This document shows, in pieces, positions 1 through 10,696 of a stretch of DNA of 50,486 nt. Origin of the DNA: Diaporthe sp. PMI_573 (taxonomy: Eukaryota; Ascomycota; Sordariomycetes; Diaporthales; Diaporthaceae); NCBI GenBank assembly GCA_021399435.1, contig JAJTUP010000172.1:1-50486 (forward strand), in the 5' to 3' direction. The stretch's first letter is position 1. Every line of letters starts with the position of its first letter. Position numbers and translations under genes: made by a program. Below the pieces are notes generated by a model. It did not search any database and was not told where the DNA came from. It saw nothing but the letters and a program-made list of their open reading frames with translations.

Positions 1-546
1 CTTGCATTAACTACACAATCCTTACGGGGACGGCCTCGACGCCTCTTAAGCCGGATCTCGATTTCTTCGCTCCGGCCACTGTCCCTGTATCCGTTATTTT
101 CATGCCTCGAGATACCTGGCGACCGCTTTGTGCCTGCCATGTTTCGCCTCCACTCATCTATCAGGTCTCGCATATTGCCCAGATCTTCCTCTGGCTCGAG
201 AGTTGGCTTCCAGGCGACCATGTAGTACTTTCTGCCATCTATCGTCTCCTATGATTGCATTTCCCTCCCATTCATCTGGCTGCGATACGGCATGCGTGCC
301 TCGACGAGACCCTCCATGGGCATTTGAGGGGGGGCTATGCTCACCATGCTCGCTTGGCCAAGCGGAAATGCAACCAGGTTAAAATACCTCGACCGGTTCA
401 CATGTCAATACAACAATCCAATTCGGATCAGGCACCGATGAGTCCCGTTCAGCTGACTCGCACTGGGCGAAAAGTCAAACGGCCATTTAGATATAGGGAT
501 TAAACTAACGATGGAGATATAACACGGCTTTTTACATTGGAAGTTG
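1..546. other. Region without a convincing gene
   Basis: I see no recognisable gene here. A plus-strand open frame ending at 501 carries a basic tail (residues TRTGRKVKRPFRYRD) that resembles the linker between integrase and reverse transcriptase in LTR retrotransposons. No domain supports this, so it may be chance. A similar tail (TRSGRAVRKPARYSD) lies on the minus strand near 876-940. Confidence 0.3.
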
Positions 547-690
547 TGCCTTGAGAATGTTCTCGAGGCCGTCCAGAGCAACCTGGATGATCTTGTTGTC
601 GGGGCAGCCGAGGAGGTCACACAGGGGCTTGATGCAGCCCTGAGCGACGAGGTAGCGGGTCTGGTCGGGTTTCTGGAGACATCCACCACC
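547..690 (-). pseudogene. Importin-alpha (karyopherin-alpha) fragment
   Basis: About 45 codons match the last armadillo repeats of importin-alpha, the adaptor that binds nuclear localisation signals and importin-beta. The run starts at [19 protein letters not shown] and continues through [20 protein letters not shown] to NILK, then hits a stop four codons later. The family is normally about 550 residues, so this is a scrap of under 10 percent, with no matching sequence on either side. The match lies in the most conserved part of the protein, so identification is fairly secure. It is presumably non-functional. Confidence 0.7.
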
Positions 691-1405
691 CAACGCGGTG
701 CGTTTTGCAGCGATTTGCAGCTTCATTCCATATACTATCCCACCCGGGCCACCCGAACACCCCTACCACTCGAACACCATGACCACACAAAATGCTCAAT
801 TGCCGTGATGCGAAACACACTCAATTCTTGGTGTTGAGAAGCAATTCCGATATGATTCTGATCGTGAGAAGACGCTCAATCGCTGTATCTAGCTGGTTTT
901 CGGACTGCACGTCCAGATCTAGTCTGAACCTCGTCGGGGATGTCCTCTTCGACCTCTTCATGATCGCTAACTTCATGATCATCATCCTCAACTTCAACCA
1001 CATCTTCTGGCTTTAATTGATGACAAAGTTCTCGTGGAGTCCTGTGACCAGCGACACGATCTGCGTGAGCCCCCAGCCAAACCGGACATCTAGCTCCCGT
1101 TCCAGTGCGAACCATACCTTAAGGCACAAACAGCATTCTGGTTCTCACCAAACCTACACCGGAGTGGGCCAACCGGATGACAGAGACTACGACGATGCAG
1201 TAGTTAAAGTGCGCCAGGGGCAAATGGGTCAGCGATCTGAGAGCCGGTCGATATTAGTACAGGTGTTACCGTCAGAGTCGCCACCCGCGTCGCCTACGCC
1301 TGCTACCGATGATCCATCTTTCCAACAGCAGCGAACATCTCAAAAGCGTTGCGCTTCCATTCAGCATTTCCTTGCTCCAAGAATGCGATTCTGGCCTGCA
1401 TCTCC
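691..1405. other. Region with coding scraps, no assignable gene
   Basis: No complete gene. The minus strand at about 1314-1410 encodes a charged helical stretch (KEMQARIAFLEQGNAEWKRN and on) that reads like authentic coiled-coil coding sequence before a TAG. A second minus-strand stretch at 876-1115 contains an acidic segment followed by TRSGRAVRKPARYSD. Neither could be assigned to a family. Confidence 0.3.
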
Positions 1406-3985
1406 TTAAACGTATTGGCGATATGTCTGGCTCGCTATCTCTGTACTGGGTTGGTGTTTTCGGCCAGCTTTCTCGAGCAGCAGCCGCACGACGGCCTCAT
1501 GTCCATTCACGGAGGCTCGCGACAGCGGCGTCTGACCATCTTCACCCTTCGCGTCGATCTCGGCCCCTTTCTCGAGCAGCAGCCCGACGACGGCCTTATG
1601 CCCGTTCGCGGAGGCTCGCGACAGCGGCGTCCGACCATCCTTATCCCTCGCGTCGACGTCAACGCCCTTCTCGAGCAGTAGCCTAACGACGGACTCATGC
1701 CCCTTCTCTGCGGCCCACGACAGCGGCGTCAGGCCATACTCAGTATCCCTCACCTCGACGTTGGCATCCTTCTCGAGCAGCAGCCGCACGACGGCCTTGT
1801 GCCCGTATAAGGCGGCATTCGACAGCGGCGTCCGACCACCTTTATCCTTCGAGTCAATCTTGGCCCCATTTTTGAGCAGCAGCCCGACGACGGCCTTATG
1901 CCCATAGAAGGCGGCATACAACAGCGGCGTCCGATCATCCTCATCCTTCGAATCGATCTCAGCCCCGTTCTCCAGCAGCAACCTAACGACGGCCTCGTGC
2001 CCGTACAAGGCGGCATACGACAGCGGCGTCCGACCAGATTTACTTGTCGCGTTGGTCTCGGCCCCGTTTTTGAGCAGTAGCCTGACGACGGCCTCGTGGC
2101 CTTCAGAGGCAGCATTGCACAGCGGCGTCCGATCATATTCATCCTTCACGTCGATCTCGGCCCCGTTCTCAAGCAGCAGCCTAATAACGGCCTTATGCCT
2201 GTACAAGGCGGCATTCAACAGCGGCGTCCGACCAAATTTATCCTTCGCATCAACGTCGGCCCCATTCTCGAGCAACAACCTGACGACGGCCTCGTGCCCC
2301 TTCTCTGCGGCCCACGACAGCAGCATCCGACCATCTTCATCCTTCGCGTCGACGCCAGCCCCGTTCTCAAGCAGCTGCATGATGGTCTCGTCCCCCTTCT
2401 CTGCGGCCCGCGACAGCAACGCCCGACCATCTTCATCGTTCGCATCGATCTCGGTCCCATTCTCGAGCAGCAACCTGACGGCATCATGCCTAGAGGCGGC
2501 ACTCCGCAGCGGCGTCTGGCCATATTTATCCTTCGCATTGATCTCGGCCCCATTCTCGAGCAGCAGCCTGATGATGGCTTTATGCCCTTCGGAGCCAGCA
2601 TAAAACAGCGGTGTCCGACCATTCACATCCTTCGCGTCGATCTCGGCCCCATTCTCAAGCAGCAGCCTAACGACGGCCTCGTGCCCGTGTAAGGCGGCAT
2701 GGCACAGCGGCGTCCGACCATCTTCATCCTTCGCATTGATCTCGGCCCCATTCTCGAGCAGCAGCCTGATGATGGCTTTATGCCCTTCGGAGCCAGCATA
2801 AAATAGCGGTGTCTGACCATATTCATCCTTCGCGTTGACGTCAGCCCTGTTCTCGAGCAGCAGCCTGACGACGGCCTCGTGCCCAGAGGCGATCTCGGCC
2901 CCGTTCTCGAGCAGAAGCGTGACGATGGGCCCGTGGGCGGCATAGCACAGCGGCGTCCGACCATCCACATCCTTCGCCTCCATCTTAGCTCCGTTCTCGA
3001 GCAGTAGCCTGACGACAGCCTCGTGGCCTTCAGAGGCAGCCCTCCATAGCGGTGTCCGACCATCTTTATCCTTCGTGTCGACGTCGGCCCCATTCTCGAG
3101 CAGCAGCCTGACGACAGCCTCGTGCCCTTCAGAGGCAGCACATAACAGATCCTTCGCGTTGACGTCTGCCCCGTTCTCGAGCAGTAGCCTGACGACGGCC
3201 TCGTGGCCTTCAGAGGCAGCATTGCACAGCGGCGTCCGATCATCCTCATCCTTCGCGTCGATCTCGGCCCCTTTCTCGAGCAGCAGCCGCACGACGGCCT
3301 TATGCCCGTTCGCGGAGGCTCGCGACAGCGGCGTCCGACCATCCTTATCCCTCGCGTCGACGTCAACGCCCTTCTCGAGCAGCAGCCTAACGACGGCCTC
3401 GTGCCCCTTCTCTGCGGCCCACGACAGCGGCGTCAGGCCATACTCAGTATCTCTCACCTCGACGTCGGCCCCATTCTCGAGCAGGAGCCTGACGATAGCC
3501 TCATGCCCTTCAGAGGCAGCCCTCCATAGCGGTGTCCGACCATCTTTATCCTTCGTGTCGACGTCGGCCCCATTCTCGAGCAGCAGCCTGACGACAGCCT
3601 CGTGCCTAAAGGCGGCATACCACACCGGCGTCCGACCATCTTTATCCTTCGCGTCGACGTCAGCCCCGTTCTTGAGCAATACCCTGACGGCAGCCTCATG
3701 CCCTACAGAGGCAGCCCTCCATAACGGTGTCCGACCATCTTCATCCTTCGTGTCGATCTCGGCCCCATTCTCGAGCAGCAGCCTGACGACAGCCTCGTGC
3801 CTAAAGGCGGCATACCACAGCGGCGTCCGAACGTAACTGTCCTTTAGATTTGGACTGTGCCCCAGTCTAAGAAGCACTTCTGCGGCCTTGCTTACTCCAA
3901 AGTATCCCGCCAAGTGCAGTCCTGTCATTTGCCTGGGAAATCTTTGCCTATCATGTGACTCTCGGATAGGTTCTTCGCTGCGTCT
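1406..3985 (-). CDS. Ankyrin-repeat protein, 5'-truncated (STAND/NLR-type tail)
   Basis: An 840-codon frame from the ATG at 3928 is made almost entirely of about 24 ankyrin repeats of 33 residues with the consensus GRTPL..AA..GHEAVVRLLLENGA. The reading frame is open another 17 or so codons upstream of that ATG (RESHDRQRFPRQMTGLHLA), a sequence typical of the join between an upstream domain and the ankyrin array in fungal NACHT-ankyrin proteins. It then stops at a TAG where hAT-derived sequence begins. I infer that the N-terminal signalling and NTPase part was lost, leaving only the ligand-sensing repeats. Several repeats are internally shortened (near NAKDLLCAASEGH and NGAEIASGHEAVV), as expected from unequal recombination. 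Whether the remnant is expressed is unknown. Confidence 0.75.
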   Translation of the reverse strand, partial: RRSEEPIRESHDRQRFPRQMTGLHLAGYFGVSKAAEVLLRLGHSPNLKDSYVRTPLWYAAFRHEAVVRLLLENGAEIDTKDEDGRTPLWRAASVGHEAAVRVLLKNGADVDAKDKDGRTPVWYAAFRHEAVVRLLLENGADVDTKDKDGRTPLWRAASEGHEAIVRLLLENGADVEVRDTEYGLTPLSWAAEKGHEAVVRLLLEKGVDVDARDKDGRTPLSRASANGHKAVVRLLLEKGAEIDAKDEDDRTPLCNAASEGHEAVVRLLLENGADVNAKDLLCAASEGHEAVVRLLLENGADVDTKDKDGRTPLWRAASEGHEAVVRLLLENGAKMEAKDVDGRTPLCYAAHGPIVTLLLENGAEIASGHEAVVRLLLENRADVNAKDEYGQTPLFYAGSEGHKAIIRLLLENGAEINAKDEDGRTPLCHAALHGHEAVVRLLLENGAEIDAKDVNGRTPLFYAGSEGHKAIIRLLLENGAEINAKDKYGQTPLRSAASRHDAVRLLLENGTEIDANDEDGRALLSRAAEKGDETIMQLLENGAGVDAKDEDGRMLLSWAAEKGHEAVVRLLLENGADVDAKDKFGRTPLLNAALYRHKAVIRLLLENGAEIDVKDEYDRTPLCNAASEGHEAVVRLLLKNGAETNATSKSGRTPLSYAALYGHEAVVRLLLENGAEIDSKDEDDRTPLLYAAFYGHKAVVGLLLKNGAKIDSKDKGGRTPLSNAALYGHKAVVRLLLEKDANVEVRDTEYGLTPLSWAAEKGHESVVRLLLEKGVDVDARDKDGRTPLSRASANGHKAVVGLLLEKGAEIDAKGEDGQTPLSRASVNGHEAVVRLLLEKAGRKHQPSTEIASQTYRQYV
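1537..3463 (-). repeat. Near-identical duplicated ankyrin block
   Basis: Two blocks of about 230 bp, 1537-1763 and 3229-3463, are nearly identical at the nucleotide level. Both encode an AEKGHE..VVRLLLEKGVDVDARDKDGRTPLSRASANGHKAVV unit with the unusual insert RDTEYGLTPLSW. The remaining repeats differ more. This indicates recent internal duplication or gene conversion within the array. Confidence 0.8.
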
Positions 3986-3988
3986 CCT

Positions 3989-4399
3989 CTAGCCACCACA
4001 CGAGGGCGCTCGTAAAGCCAAGACCCGTTCAGAACGGCAGTATCGTTCATATTCGTCTATGGCGAGTGACGGCTGCAGATGCTTGTTCCTCCAGTTTAAG
4101 AACTCATTCGTGGTCGTCGGTGGGACCTCGCAAAGAGGGAGCGGCGATTCCACACGTTTGTATTCGTTCCATAGCGCCTCAATCAGCTTCTTTGATGGCT
4201 CGACCCACCGCCTTTCCCAGTTCTCCTGGATATAGTGCCACTTGTGCGAAGGATGAAGTACGATGGCCGCAACATACGCAGGTGACTCTTCGGTAAGACC
4301 GTAATACTTATCCAACTTAGCCCAGCCCGAGTTGTACATTGGCGCCAACACCGGATCGTCGATGGCTGCCTCCTTTCCTGATTCGAATTGTGCCAACAC
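3989..4399 (-). pseudogene. hAT transposase C-terminal fragment
   Basis: The 136-residue frame holds the conserved middle-to-late hAT transposase block: an NSGWAKLDKYYGLTEESPAY segment, the AAIVLHPSHKW motif and a W-rich helix (ENWERRW). The last catalytic and dimerisation segment seen in complete hAT proteins is missing, as is everything N-terminal. Upstream it joins a DUF6594 fragment within about 6 bp, and downstream it abuts the ankyrin protein. It is a dead piece of a DNA transposon, and its insertion or a later rearrangement probably truncated both neighbours. Confidence 0.75.
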
Positions 4400-4405
4400 G
4401 AAGTC

Positions 4406-4711
4406 CTACTGTTTCGTCAGCTCACGAAGCCGGAGGATTAAGTCATCTGTGACTGAAATCTTTACATTTGCATCCTTTTGGCAATATTGTAATCCGAGCC
4501 TGTTGAGTGGAGAATGATCAATGCCAAGGCTTAGGCCAGCTTGGTACATTACGGCGTCAAGTTCAGCGAGCTCGGCCTCGATGAATCGGAGATTGAGTAA
4601 ATGTGTGGTTTTGAATCGGCGGAAGCCGTAGAGGGTCAGGTCATTGTCACTTGTTGCATTCTCCCAGTACTTGTGGAAACGCTTCAAGTGCCCGTCAGAT
4701 ATGGTGGTCAT
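4406..4711 (-). pseudogene. DUF6594-type fungal membrane protein, N-terminal fragment
   Basis: The sequence from the ATG at 4711 carries the signature of the DUF6594 N-terminus, a YGFRRFKTTHLLNLRFIEAE stretch followed by ELAELDAVMYQ. In complete family members this begins a helical cytosolic region before C-terminal transmembrane helices. Here it ends after about 100 residues at RLRELTKQ-stop, where the family normally continues, and hAT sequence starts at once. The break is at a position resembling an exon boundary (AACAG). Function of the family is not established. This copy lacks its membrane part. Confidence 0.6.
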
Positions 4712-4719
4712 ATTTTGTG

Positions 4720-6180
4720 ATCGTTGCGGAGTGAATTGCAAGATTGAATGATGTGGTCGAGTAGTTTTGGTGCCCATGTTTTTCAATTCTTTTATACTTT
4801 CTTATTGTGGGCTGCCTTAAACGCAATAACGGACTCAGACTTGGCGATGTAGTTGATGGAGGCCGGATGAAGAGATTGATCTCGTTACCATATGCACGCC
4901 TCAATGGCCAGAATAAACCAACAGCAGCGGGGCGGCTCCTTGTAATAACAAGCCATTTCGTACCTGTCATATTCTTCTAGTGAGGTTTTTGTATCCTTCT
5001 TTAAGCGAAGTGTCTTATTATACGAGTTTATCACATGGAACATAAAGTAGACAGGAATAAAGGTTGAAAGTGGCAGGCTGTAATCTGGACATCAGATACC
5101 TATCTGTAACGGTTTGTCACAAGTCGCATCCGCTACTATGTCCGGCTCGAATGTCTCCTATAACCAATGTATCTTAAAGGCAAAGATATAAAAGGGGAAT
5201 TCACAAAGCCTATATAGGCAAGTACAATGCTCAAGTCAAACCACTGCCCTGGTCGTAATAATGTGACGCATTCAATGTGTGATGCAACATTCCAACACAG
5301 CACGCGTTCAGTTAGCCAAAAAACATGCCCAAGGAAAATCGAGTAAATGTCTCATATGAGCCAGTCCAAGCTAAATTGACAGATATAACTATAGTTCTGC
5401 GACTCACTGACAAAATCCAATTATCGCCTTGAAAATAATGGAGGATCGTTACAATTAAGTACCTTGAAAATACAGATCAAGACAAGGCAAGCCTACCTTC
5501 TTATTTAATAGACGACGTCGGCATGCACGGCTTGGGCGTGGCATTCTCTGCATACTGTATTTGATAAAGAGGCTAGGAGTCCCTAATGGCAGCCCCTACC
5601 CCTACCCCCAGACCACCGCGCTAAGCGCAACTAATTTAGCGCTGGCTGCTTGCCCGGCCCAGCCCCACCAGGTCGATATCCGGGAGCAGGCAAAAAGATA
5701 CGTGGAGGCACTCGACCTAGACAAGTTACTCGAGATGATGATACCTGTAAGAGCAATATCTTTACTTTAGAATGTGCAGCGCAAACTCAATTTACTTCAA
5801 ATACTGCATCCAAGACATTTAAGTCCCCTACCCCAACAGATTTTGCAATTGAGTTAATTAAGTATTTTATAATCTTAAGTCATTCCTTATTTAAGACTTC
5901 TACAGCATCTGCACGTTGTACAACGCTAGGTGCAGCGCATGGATTAGAGAGGAATTGGAATGTACGTGTCTGCATAGTAGAGTTTATAATGGTTACCCTG
6001 CTAATGTAATTAATCACTTCCGATAACTTAAGGCTAGTAACATATAATTATTAATTAATCCCAAGTATATAGAGTATAGTTGGTCGCGTTAGCCACGCTC
6101 GTAACAGTCGTGGTGTTGATAGTAGGCTGGGGTGGCGCGACATTCCAGGGCGGCCGTTCACCATCATGTTGGCGATGAGA
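4720..6180. other. AT-rich intergenic region
   Basis: No gene was recognised. Composition is AT-rich and stops are frequent in all frames from about 5000 to 6100. A short plus-strand stretch at 5640-5740 (CPAQPHQVDIREQAKRYVEA) reads like coding sequence but could not be assigned. Confidence 0.4.
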
Positions 6181-6183
6181 TAA

Positions 6184-6639
6184 GCCGCGGCTAAAGCGTC
6201 GGCGGCGGCGGCTAATGCGTTAGACACAGAAAGTGAGGTGGTTTCTCCAGCGCTGCCGTTAATTGTCGTCCTCTGTAGGAGAAATCTAGGCCTGCAGGCA
6301 AGGCTCTCAAAGCACCCTGGGGTTTTGCCTCTTTGGTGGCGTGAAGATATTCCTAAGGTCCTGGCAATAAGCGACGTGATGGTCCATAACGCTGGGGGTA
6401 TCGCGGTATGGGAGGCGCTAGTGGCCGGCGTACCTGTTGTAACCTATCGCCCGCTTCCTGGACATAGGAGACAGAATGCTCGTGTCTTGGAGCTCGAAGG
6501 GATTTCTAGCTGGCCTAAAGACCGAGAAGCCCTGGGACAGGTGCTAAAGAAGCGCTTAGACAGCAAAGGTGCTACGAAGCAGGAAAGGGCGCCGGAGGAT
6601 GCTACGGAGTACGTTATTAGTCTCCTTCCTACTAAATAA
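6184..6639 (+). pseudogene. GT28/MGDG-synthase-like glycosyltransferase C-terminal domain
   Basis: The frame is open from a TAA at 6181 to a stop at 6639. It matches the C-terminal, nucleotide-sugar-binding half of MurG/MGDG-synthase-type glycosyltransferases: a beta-strand plus turn (IVVLCRRNLGLQ), the segment EDIPKVLAISDVMV, the signature HNAGGIAVWEALVAGVPVV, and TYRPLPGHRRQN. This half binds the UDP-sugar. The N-terminal acceptor-binding half is absent, and stops fill the sequence upstream. The motif set is familiar from actinobacterial diacylglycerol glycosyltransferases, so I infer possible ancient transfer from bacteria, though a fungal homologue family could exist. No intron is visible in the fragment. 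As it stands it cannot encode a complete enzyme. Confidence 0.6.
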
Positions 6640-7993
6640 ATTGCTCTTTTCGGCATGCCAACCTCTATGACAAAGGCTCTAACGTGGTATTCAGGTCCTC
6701 TATAGTAGTAACGGCCAGGTCCGGTAAGAGGCCTACAAGGCAGTCGAGAATCTATAAGAGGGAGCATCGTCTTCATGTCAACTTTTCACTGGTGGTGCAA
6801 AGGTATCGCAGTTGGTCACAGCAAGATGTTTCGCACTAGATGCGGATCGATGGATATAGAAGTCCGTCGTGATTTCGAAGTTAGACAAGGAGCGGCGCGG
6901 GCGGAAAAAAGTTCCCACGAGATTGAATAAAATGAATTTCCGCAAGCACACAGGCTACGGCGCCGTCCACTACGTCGGCATAGTCAAATCTTGTCATGTA
7001 GTAGCCGTAGTGGCCATAGTAGCCTATAACACATTTAACATTAAAGATGGTAAGCAAGCTAGACCGAGATCTTATCAGGAAATCCATCTTTCCCGTCAGA
7101 ATGCATTCAATCGACATTTACAGTCTATAACAAATCGGAAAAGCCGAGAAAAAGCCGCGAAACTTCAGGTATGCTGTCCCAGGCGTCAGAAGTCGTGACC
7201 GAGCTACGAAGTGGGCTAGCTAGCGATCCGGATCACGGCCGCCAGATGGGAGGAGATATACCGCCGATACGTAATATACGGCCATCAAAGACTTGAAACC
7301 GATTTTGGTGTATCTCGGCTATTGGGCCCTGTTTGCAGGATGGCTTACTTATTCGTTTCAGTCCCAGGACCGCTGTTGCTTTAGAATAACGATTATCATG
7401 TTCGGCACGCTCGAATTGTCATCCTAGGCAGTCGCAGTACTCTCCGCCCTTGGCCCAGCGGTTGCACAAATGGCTTGTCCTGTTTACAATACACATACCA
7501 GGTTTAATAAGCGTCTAACATTCAATGTAGATCGGAAGGTGCCTTGCTCCTAAGAATGGCGCGAGATGAAGTTTTCTGTTGCCCGGTAACATGTTGTGCC
7601 TTAAACATTGAGGAGCTGCTCGCACAGACGGGAGGGGTTCATCTCCAGACACAGTAAACGTCACAGGAGACAGACCTCTCCCGGCCGCGGAGAGTATATC
7701 AAAAAAGAAAAAATAATACGTTATAAAAAAAGACGGCGCGCCAGAAGACACAACTCACGCAGGTTGCAGCGGGGTAAGCACTTCTGCGGAAACACACATA
7801 TCCCGTCTTACAGCTATATTTATAAGAAAAAAGGAAATTTGACTATGCTGAGAACTACTTGGGACTTTATCACCCCGCCCTTCTGCGATGGCGGCTTCGT
7901 GGTGCGCCATTCGGGGACGAATTAAGGGCTTGCCTTTTTACCAGAAAGCGAATCTATCATGATAAGGAGGGATACAGTGGTCTCGTCGGGCCC
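6640..7993. other. Region without recognised gene
   Basis: No supported gene in about 1.35 kb. Short open frames on both strands show no domain and no consistent coding pattern. Confidence 0.4.
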
Positions 7994-8150
7994 AGTCTTG
8001 AGTAAGGACAATGTCGAGTGGTGCAGACATCACCAAAACGATCCCCTCCCCTCCCAAGATGACGACAGCGAGTCCCGCACGAAGATTACCGAGATAGATG
8101 AGTGGGACCAGAAGTACATGCAGGTGGGCTAGGAGATGCTCTTCAAGATA
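7994..8150 (+). pseudogene. SKP1 (SCF ubiquitin-ligase subunit) fragment
   Basis: About 50 codons match the middle of SKP1, the adaptor linking F-box proteins to cullin: [20 protein letters not shown], then a [13 protein letters not shown] segment and, after an in-frame TAG at 8130-8132, EMLFKI. SKP1 is about 165-170 residues. Here both the BTB/POZ N-terminus and the F-box-binding C-terminal helices are missing, and sequence after EMLFKI is unrelated. The stop and truncations make it a pseudogene fragment. The conserved EWD..F/YMQV motif makes identification good. Confidence 0.75.
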
Positions 8151-8550
8151 GAAGAGGAAGCAGGGCAAAAGATGCACGTAAGAACAAGCCTTGGTCCGAA
8201 AGAATTCTAGGTAGTAAGAAAGGTATTAACAAAAGAGAAAAGTCGTAAAACACTTGCACCCGTTCCTCATGCAATTGCAATTGCTTACGGGCTGTGTAGC
8301 TCTTTTCACGATAGGAGCGTCACCGAGCAGGCACACTTATCCGCCTCCGAGTTTTTGTCTGAGTGGTCAAGGGTATGCGACAGAGCTGGGATCTGTGGGT
8401 GTTGCGTTAGCCTTTCTCTCTTGGGATATCGAAAGCGTTTTCTTTTCTCTCTATGATTATGATGTTGTTGTTGTGATTTTCTTCTCACCGTGGAACAATT
8501 TACATCGTTCTTCTTCAACTCTGAGACGGGGAAGCAGGATAGCGAGGGCC

Positions 8551-9471
8551 TTAAGGAACAGGCGCAGCAAGATTGCTAGCGTATGTACCAGCGTTGGCGC
8601 TGCCAAAGGTAGGGAGAATAGTGGAAACGAGAGGACTGTGTTGATAAACTTGCATGTGGCGAAAGGAACTCACATGATGATTTGAATCGTAGGCCAAGGG
8701 GTTCAACTGATCACCAGTCGTGTAGTCGCCGTAGTTGGAGAACGACGACATCGACTCATTGCCCCTGTTGAGGTTGGGTGATTCAGGAAAGTGCGTCATT
8801 GGCGGCAGTATGGGCGCGTTTGTCGTCACCATACCGAATTGGTAAGGGGCGGTTGTTGTGCTTTCCTGCTGGTGTGGGATGCCGTAGGACTGCATGATCA
8901 TGCCATTGTCGCGCGAGTATGTTGGCTGGTAGCTGGTGAATGGTGGCGGGCCGCTTGCAAGCGGGCCTGGCGAAGAGGAGAGGTGGTCCTCCGGGTTTAT
9001 GAGCGGCGTGAAGGGGAGTAGTGGAGTGCCCGAATGTAATGGTGGCTGCAGCGTCTGGTGTCCCGAAGGCGGTCGTAATGACTGGTGCGTCTGTCTCTTC
9101 TTGCTCGACTTTGGCGAGTTCTTGCTGTGCGTATTGCTGTTCTTGTTGCCATCAGAGCTCACGCGCCTCTCCAGGTCGGCCATGCGCTCTTTTATCTTCT
9201 TGCCTGCGCTCGGGTTTTAGCCACGCTAGAAAAAGTGTGCTGTCTTGACCGTGCGGGAAGGCCACCTACGGTAGTTACGTTGGGCAATCCTGTTCTGTAT
9301 CCGCCTGCGCTCAGCAAGATCCGAGACTTTGGTCCAGTCCTCATCTGGATGCGCTGAAGTGCTGAAGGCGCTGCTGGTGCTTAGGTAATTGCGGACCGAG
9401 GTTTGCTGGGGCTGCTCTGCTGGACAGCCCGAGTACTTGTGGACGGATACGTGTTGGTCAGGCGCCATCAT
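8551..9471 (-). CDS. Fungal bZIP transcription factor (spliced)
   Basis: Exon 1 runs from tandem ATGs at 9471 to 9270. A 66-bp intron (9204-9269, GTAGGT...CAG) splits the basic region, and exon 2 starts at 9203. Spliced, the DNA-binding region reads DLAERRRIQNRIAQRNYRKK followed by a short leucine-zipper-like helix (IKERMADLERRVSS), the layout of the widespread fungal AP-1-like bZIP group. The rest is a Ser/Pro/Asn-rich low-complexity tail, as expected for an activation region. Without a further intron the product is 284 residues. A second GT-AG intron at 8600-8673 is possible and would swap the last 40 residues for about seven. It probably acts in the nucleus as a dimer. Targets are unknown. 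Confidence 0.75.
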
Positions 9472-10583
9472 TGGAAACAGGTGGTGTGCTTCTGTAGATA
9501 TATTTTCGCAAATAACTTGAGGGCAAGGTAAGGGTAAACAAGGCTGGGGTTGTGTGATGCTTCTCTGTGGATTGCCATGAAAAATAGAAGATTCACTTGG
9601 GACGGGAGAGAGTGTTGACCAGGGATCTCGAGATATAAGTAGTGTTCAGCCAGAGGAGAGATGGTACGCTTAGGCGACCCCAGGGCACGTCAAGGCCTAT
9701 GTGGATTAGCGCTCCCACGGCGGTGGCAATTTCCCTGCGAAGAGGATCAAACTTGTCTGTCCCATGCTATGCTGTATTGGATTTGCTCATCTACGCATGT
9801 GTACGTAGGTACACGGGCAAAGGTACGTACACATTAGAAGTCCGAAGGATTGAAACGAGAGGCCAGATTGTGACCAAAGGTTACATTGGCACCCTGCACA
9901 GCCCAGGGCGGTGTCTTCCCAGCAGACGTAGGAAGGGATTTTTGCATTAGTATTCGTAACAAATTAGGCAGCAGGGAGAGGAGAGTGTGGCTGAACTCCG
10001 ACCAAGAAATTCAGTGAAATGCTCATCTAGATACTGTACTATTCACGAACACGGTCAGAATTATTTGACAACCAGTTCGTCTGGTTGACTATAAGGAAGC
10101 TCGCCTCGCCAACACTGAGTGACAGAAACGAGCTGTCAAATGCTCTGGTTCAAGAACAGGGTAGGTACAGCGGAGGTTTCTGACGCGGTAGCCCACAACC
10201 ACCCAAAGAAAAAGAGAAAAAAGTGAAGGATAGCGATTGCATTGCGGCAGGAAAAGCTGGCAACCACTTATCGAAAATACCCTCTAGTTGCTCAGACCTT
10301 GCTGTTTTGCCCTTGCAGCGAAGGTCCCGGTAACATTTGCTGCATCTCACTGGGGCACCCAGTTGCAAGATATCTGACCTCCAATCCACTACCGCCGGGC
10401 GCGACGGCTTCGCGATCCGTTCAGCTTTATCAAACGGATTATGGGAGCGTGGCCTTTTGGCGACGGGCTTGTCGTCGCTTCTGCTACTCTTATTCAATGA
10501 CAAAACGCTGGCTGCGTTGTGGATAATTATGCTTAATAAACAGGACTGCCTAATGTTAACATCTTTTGGAAAACCGCGCGCGT
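9472..10583. other. Intergenic region between the bZIP gene and its partial copy
   Basis: No gene was recognised. This stretch presumably includes the bZIP promoter. Open frames here are short and lack domains. Confidence 0.4.
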
Positions 10584-10688
10584 GTTGGCAATGGGGGCTA
10601 TTCTGTATCCGCCTGCGCTCAGCAAGATCTGAGACCTTGGTCCTCATCGGGAAGCGCTGAGCTGCTGAAAGCGCTGCTGGTGCTTCGG
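10584..10688 (-). pseudogene. Partial duplicate of bZIP exon 1
   Basis: The roughly 105-bp sequence repeats bZIP exon 1 (compare 9274-9384) with scattered substitutions and a small deletion. It encodes a broken KVSDLAERRRIQN and the preceding Ser-rich stretch. It lies on the same strand as the bZIP gene, 1.3 kb away. The flanking intron and basic-region end are not preserved, so it cannot encode a factor. Confidence 0.75.
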
Positions 10689-10696
10689 TATAAATA
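10689..10696 (+). promoter_or_regulatory. Candidate TATA box
   Basis: TATAAATA lies 81-88 bp upstream of the ATG at 10777, a reasonable distance for a fungal core promoter. It sits immediately beside the bZIP exon duplicate. Confidence 0.45.

Noticed and set aside
1500..3836. Long plus-strand open frames rich in Ser/Thr opposite the ankyrin gene
   Set aside because: They are periodic mirror translations of the 99-bp ankyrin repeats on the other strand, without domains.
1406..3928. 99-bp periodic repeat that could be mistaken for a satellite or CRISPR array
   Set aside because: Repeats are contiguous and encode a regular 33-residue protein unit. There are no unique spacers.
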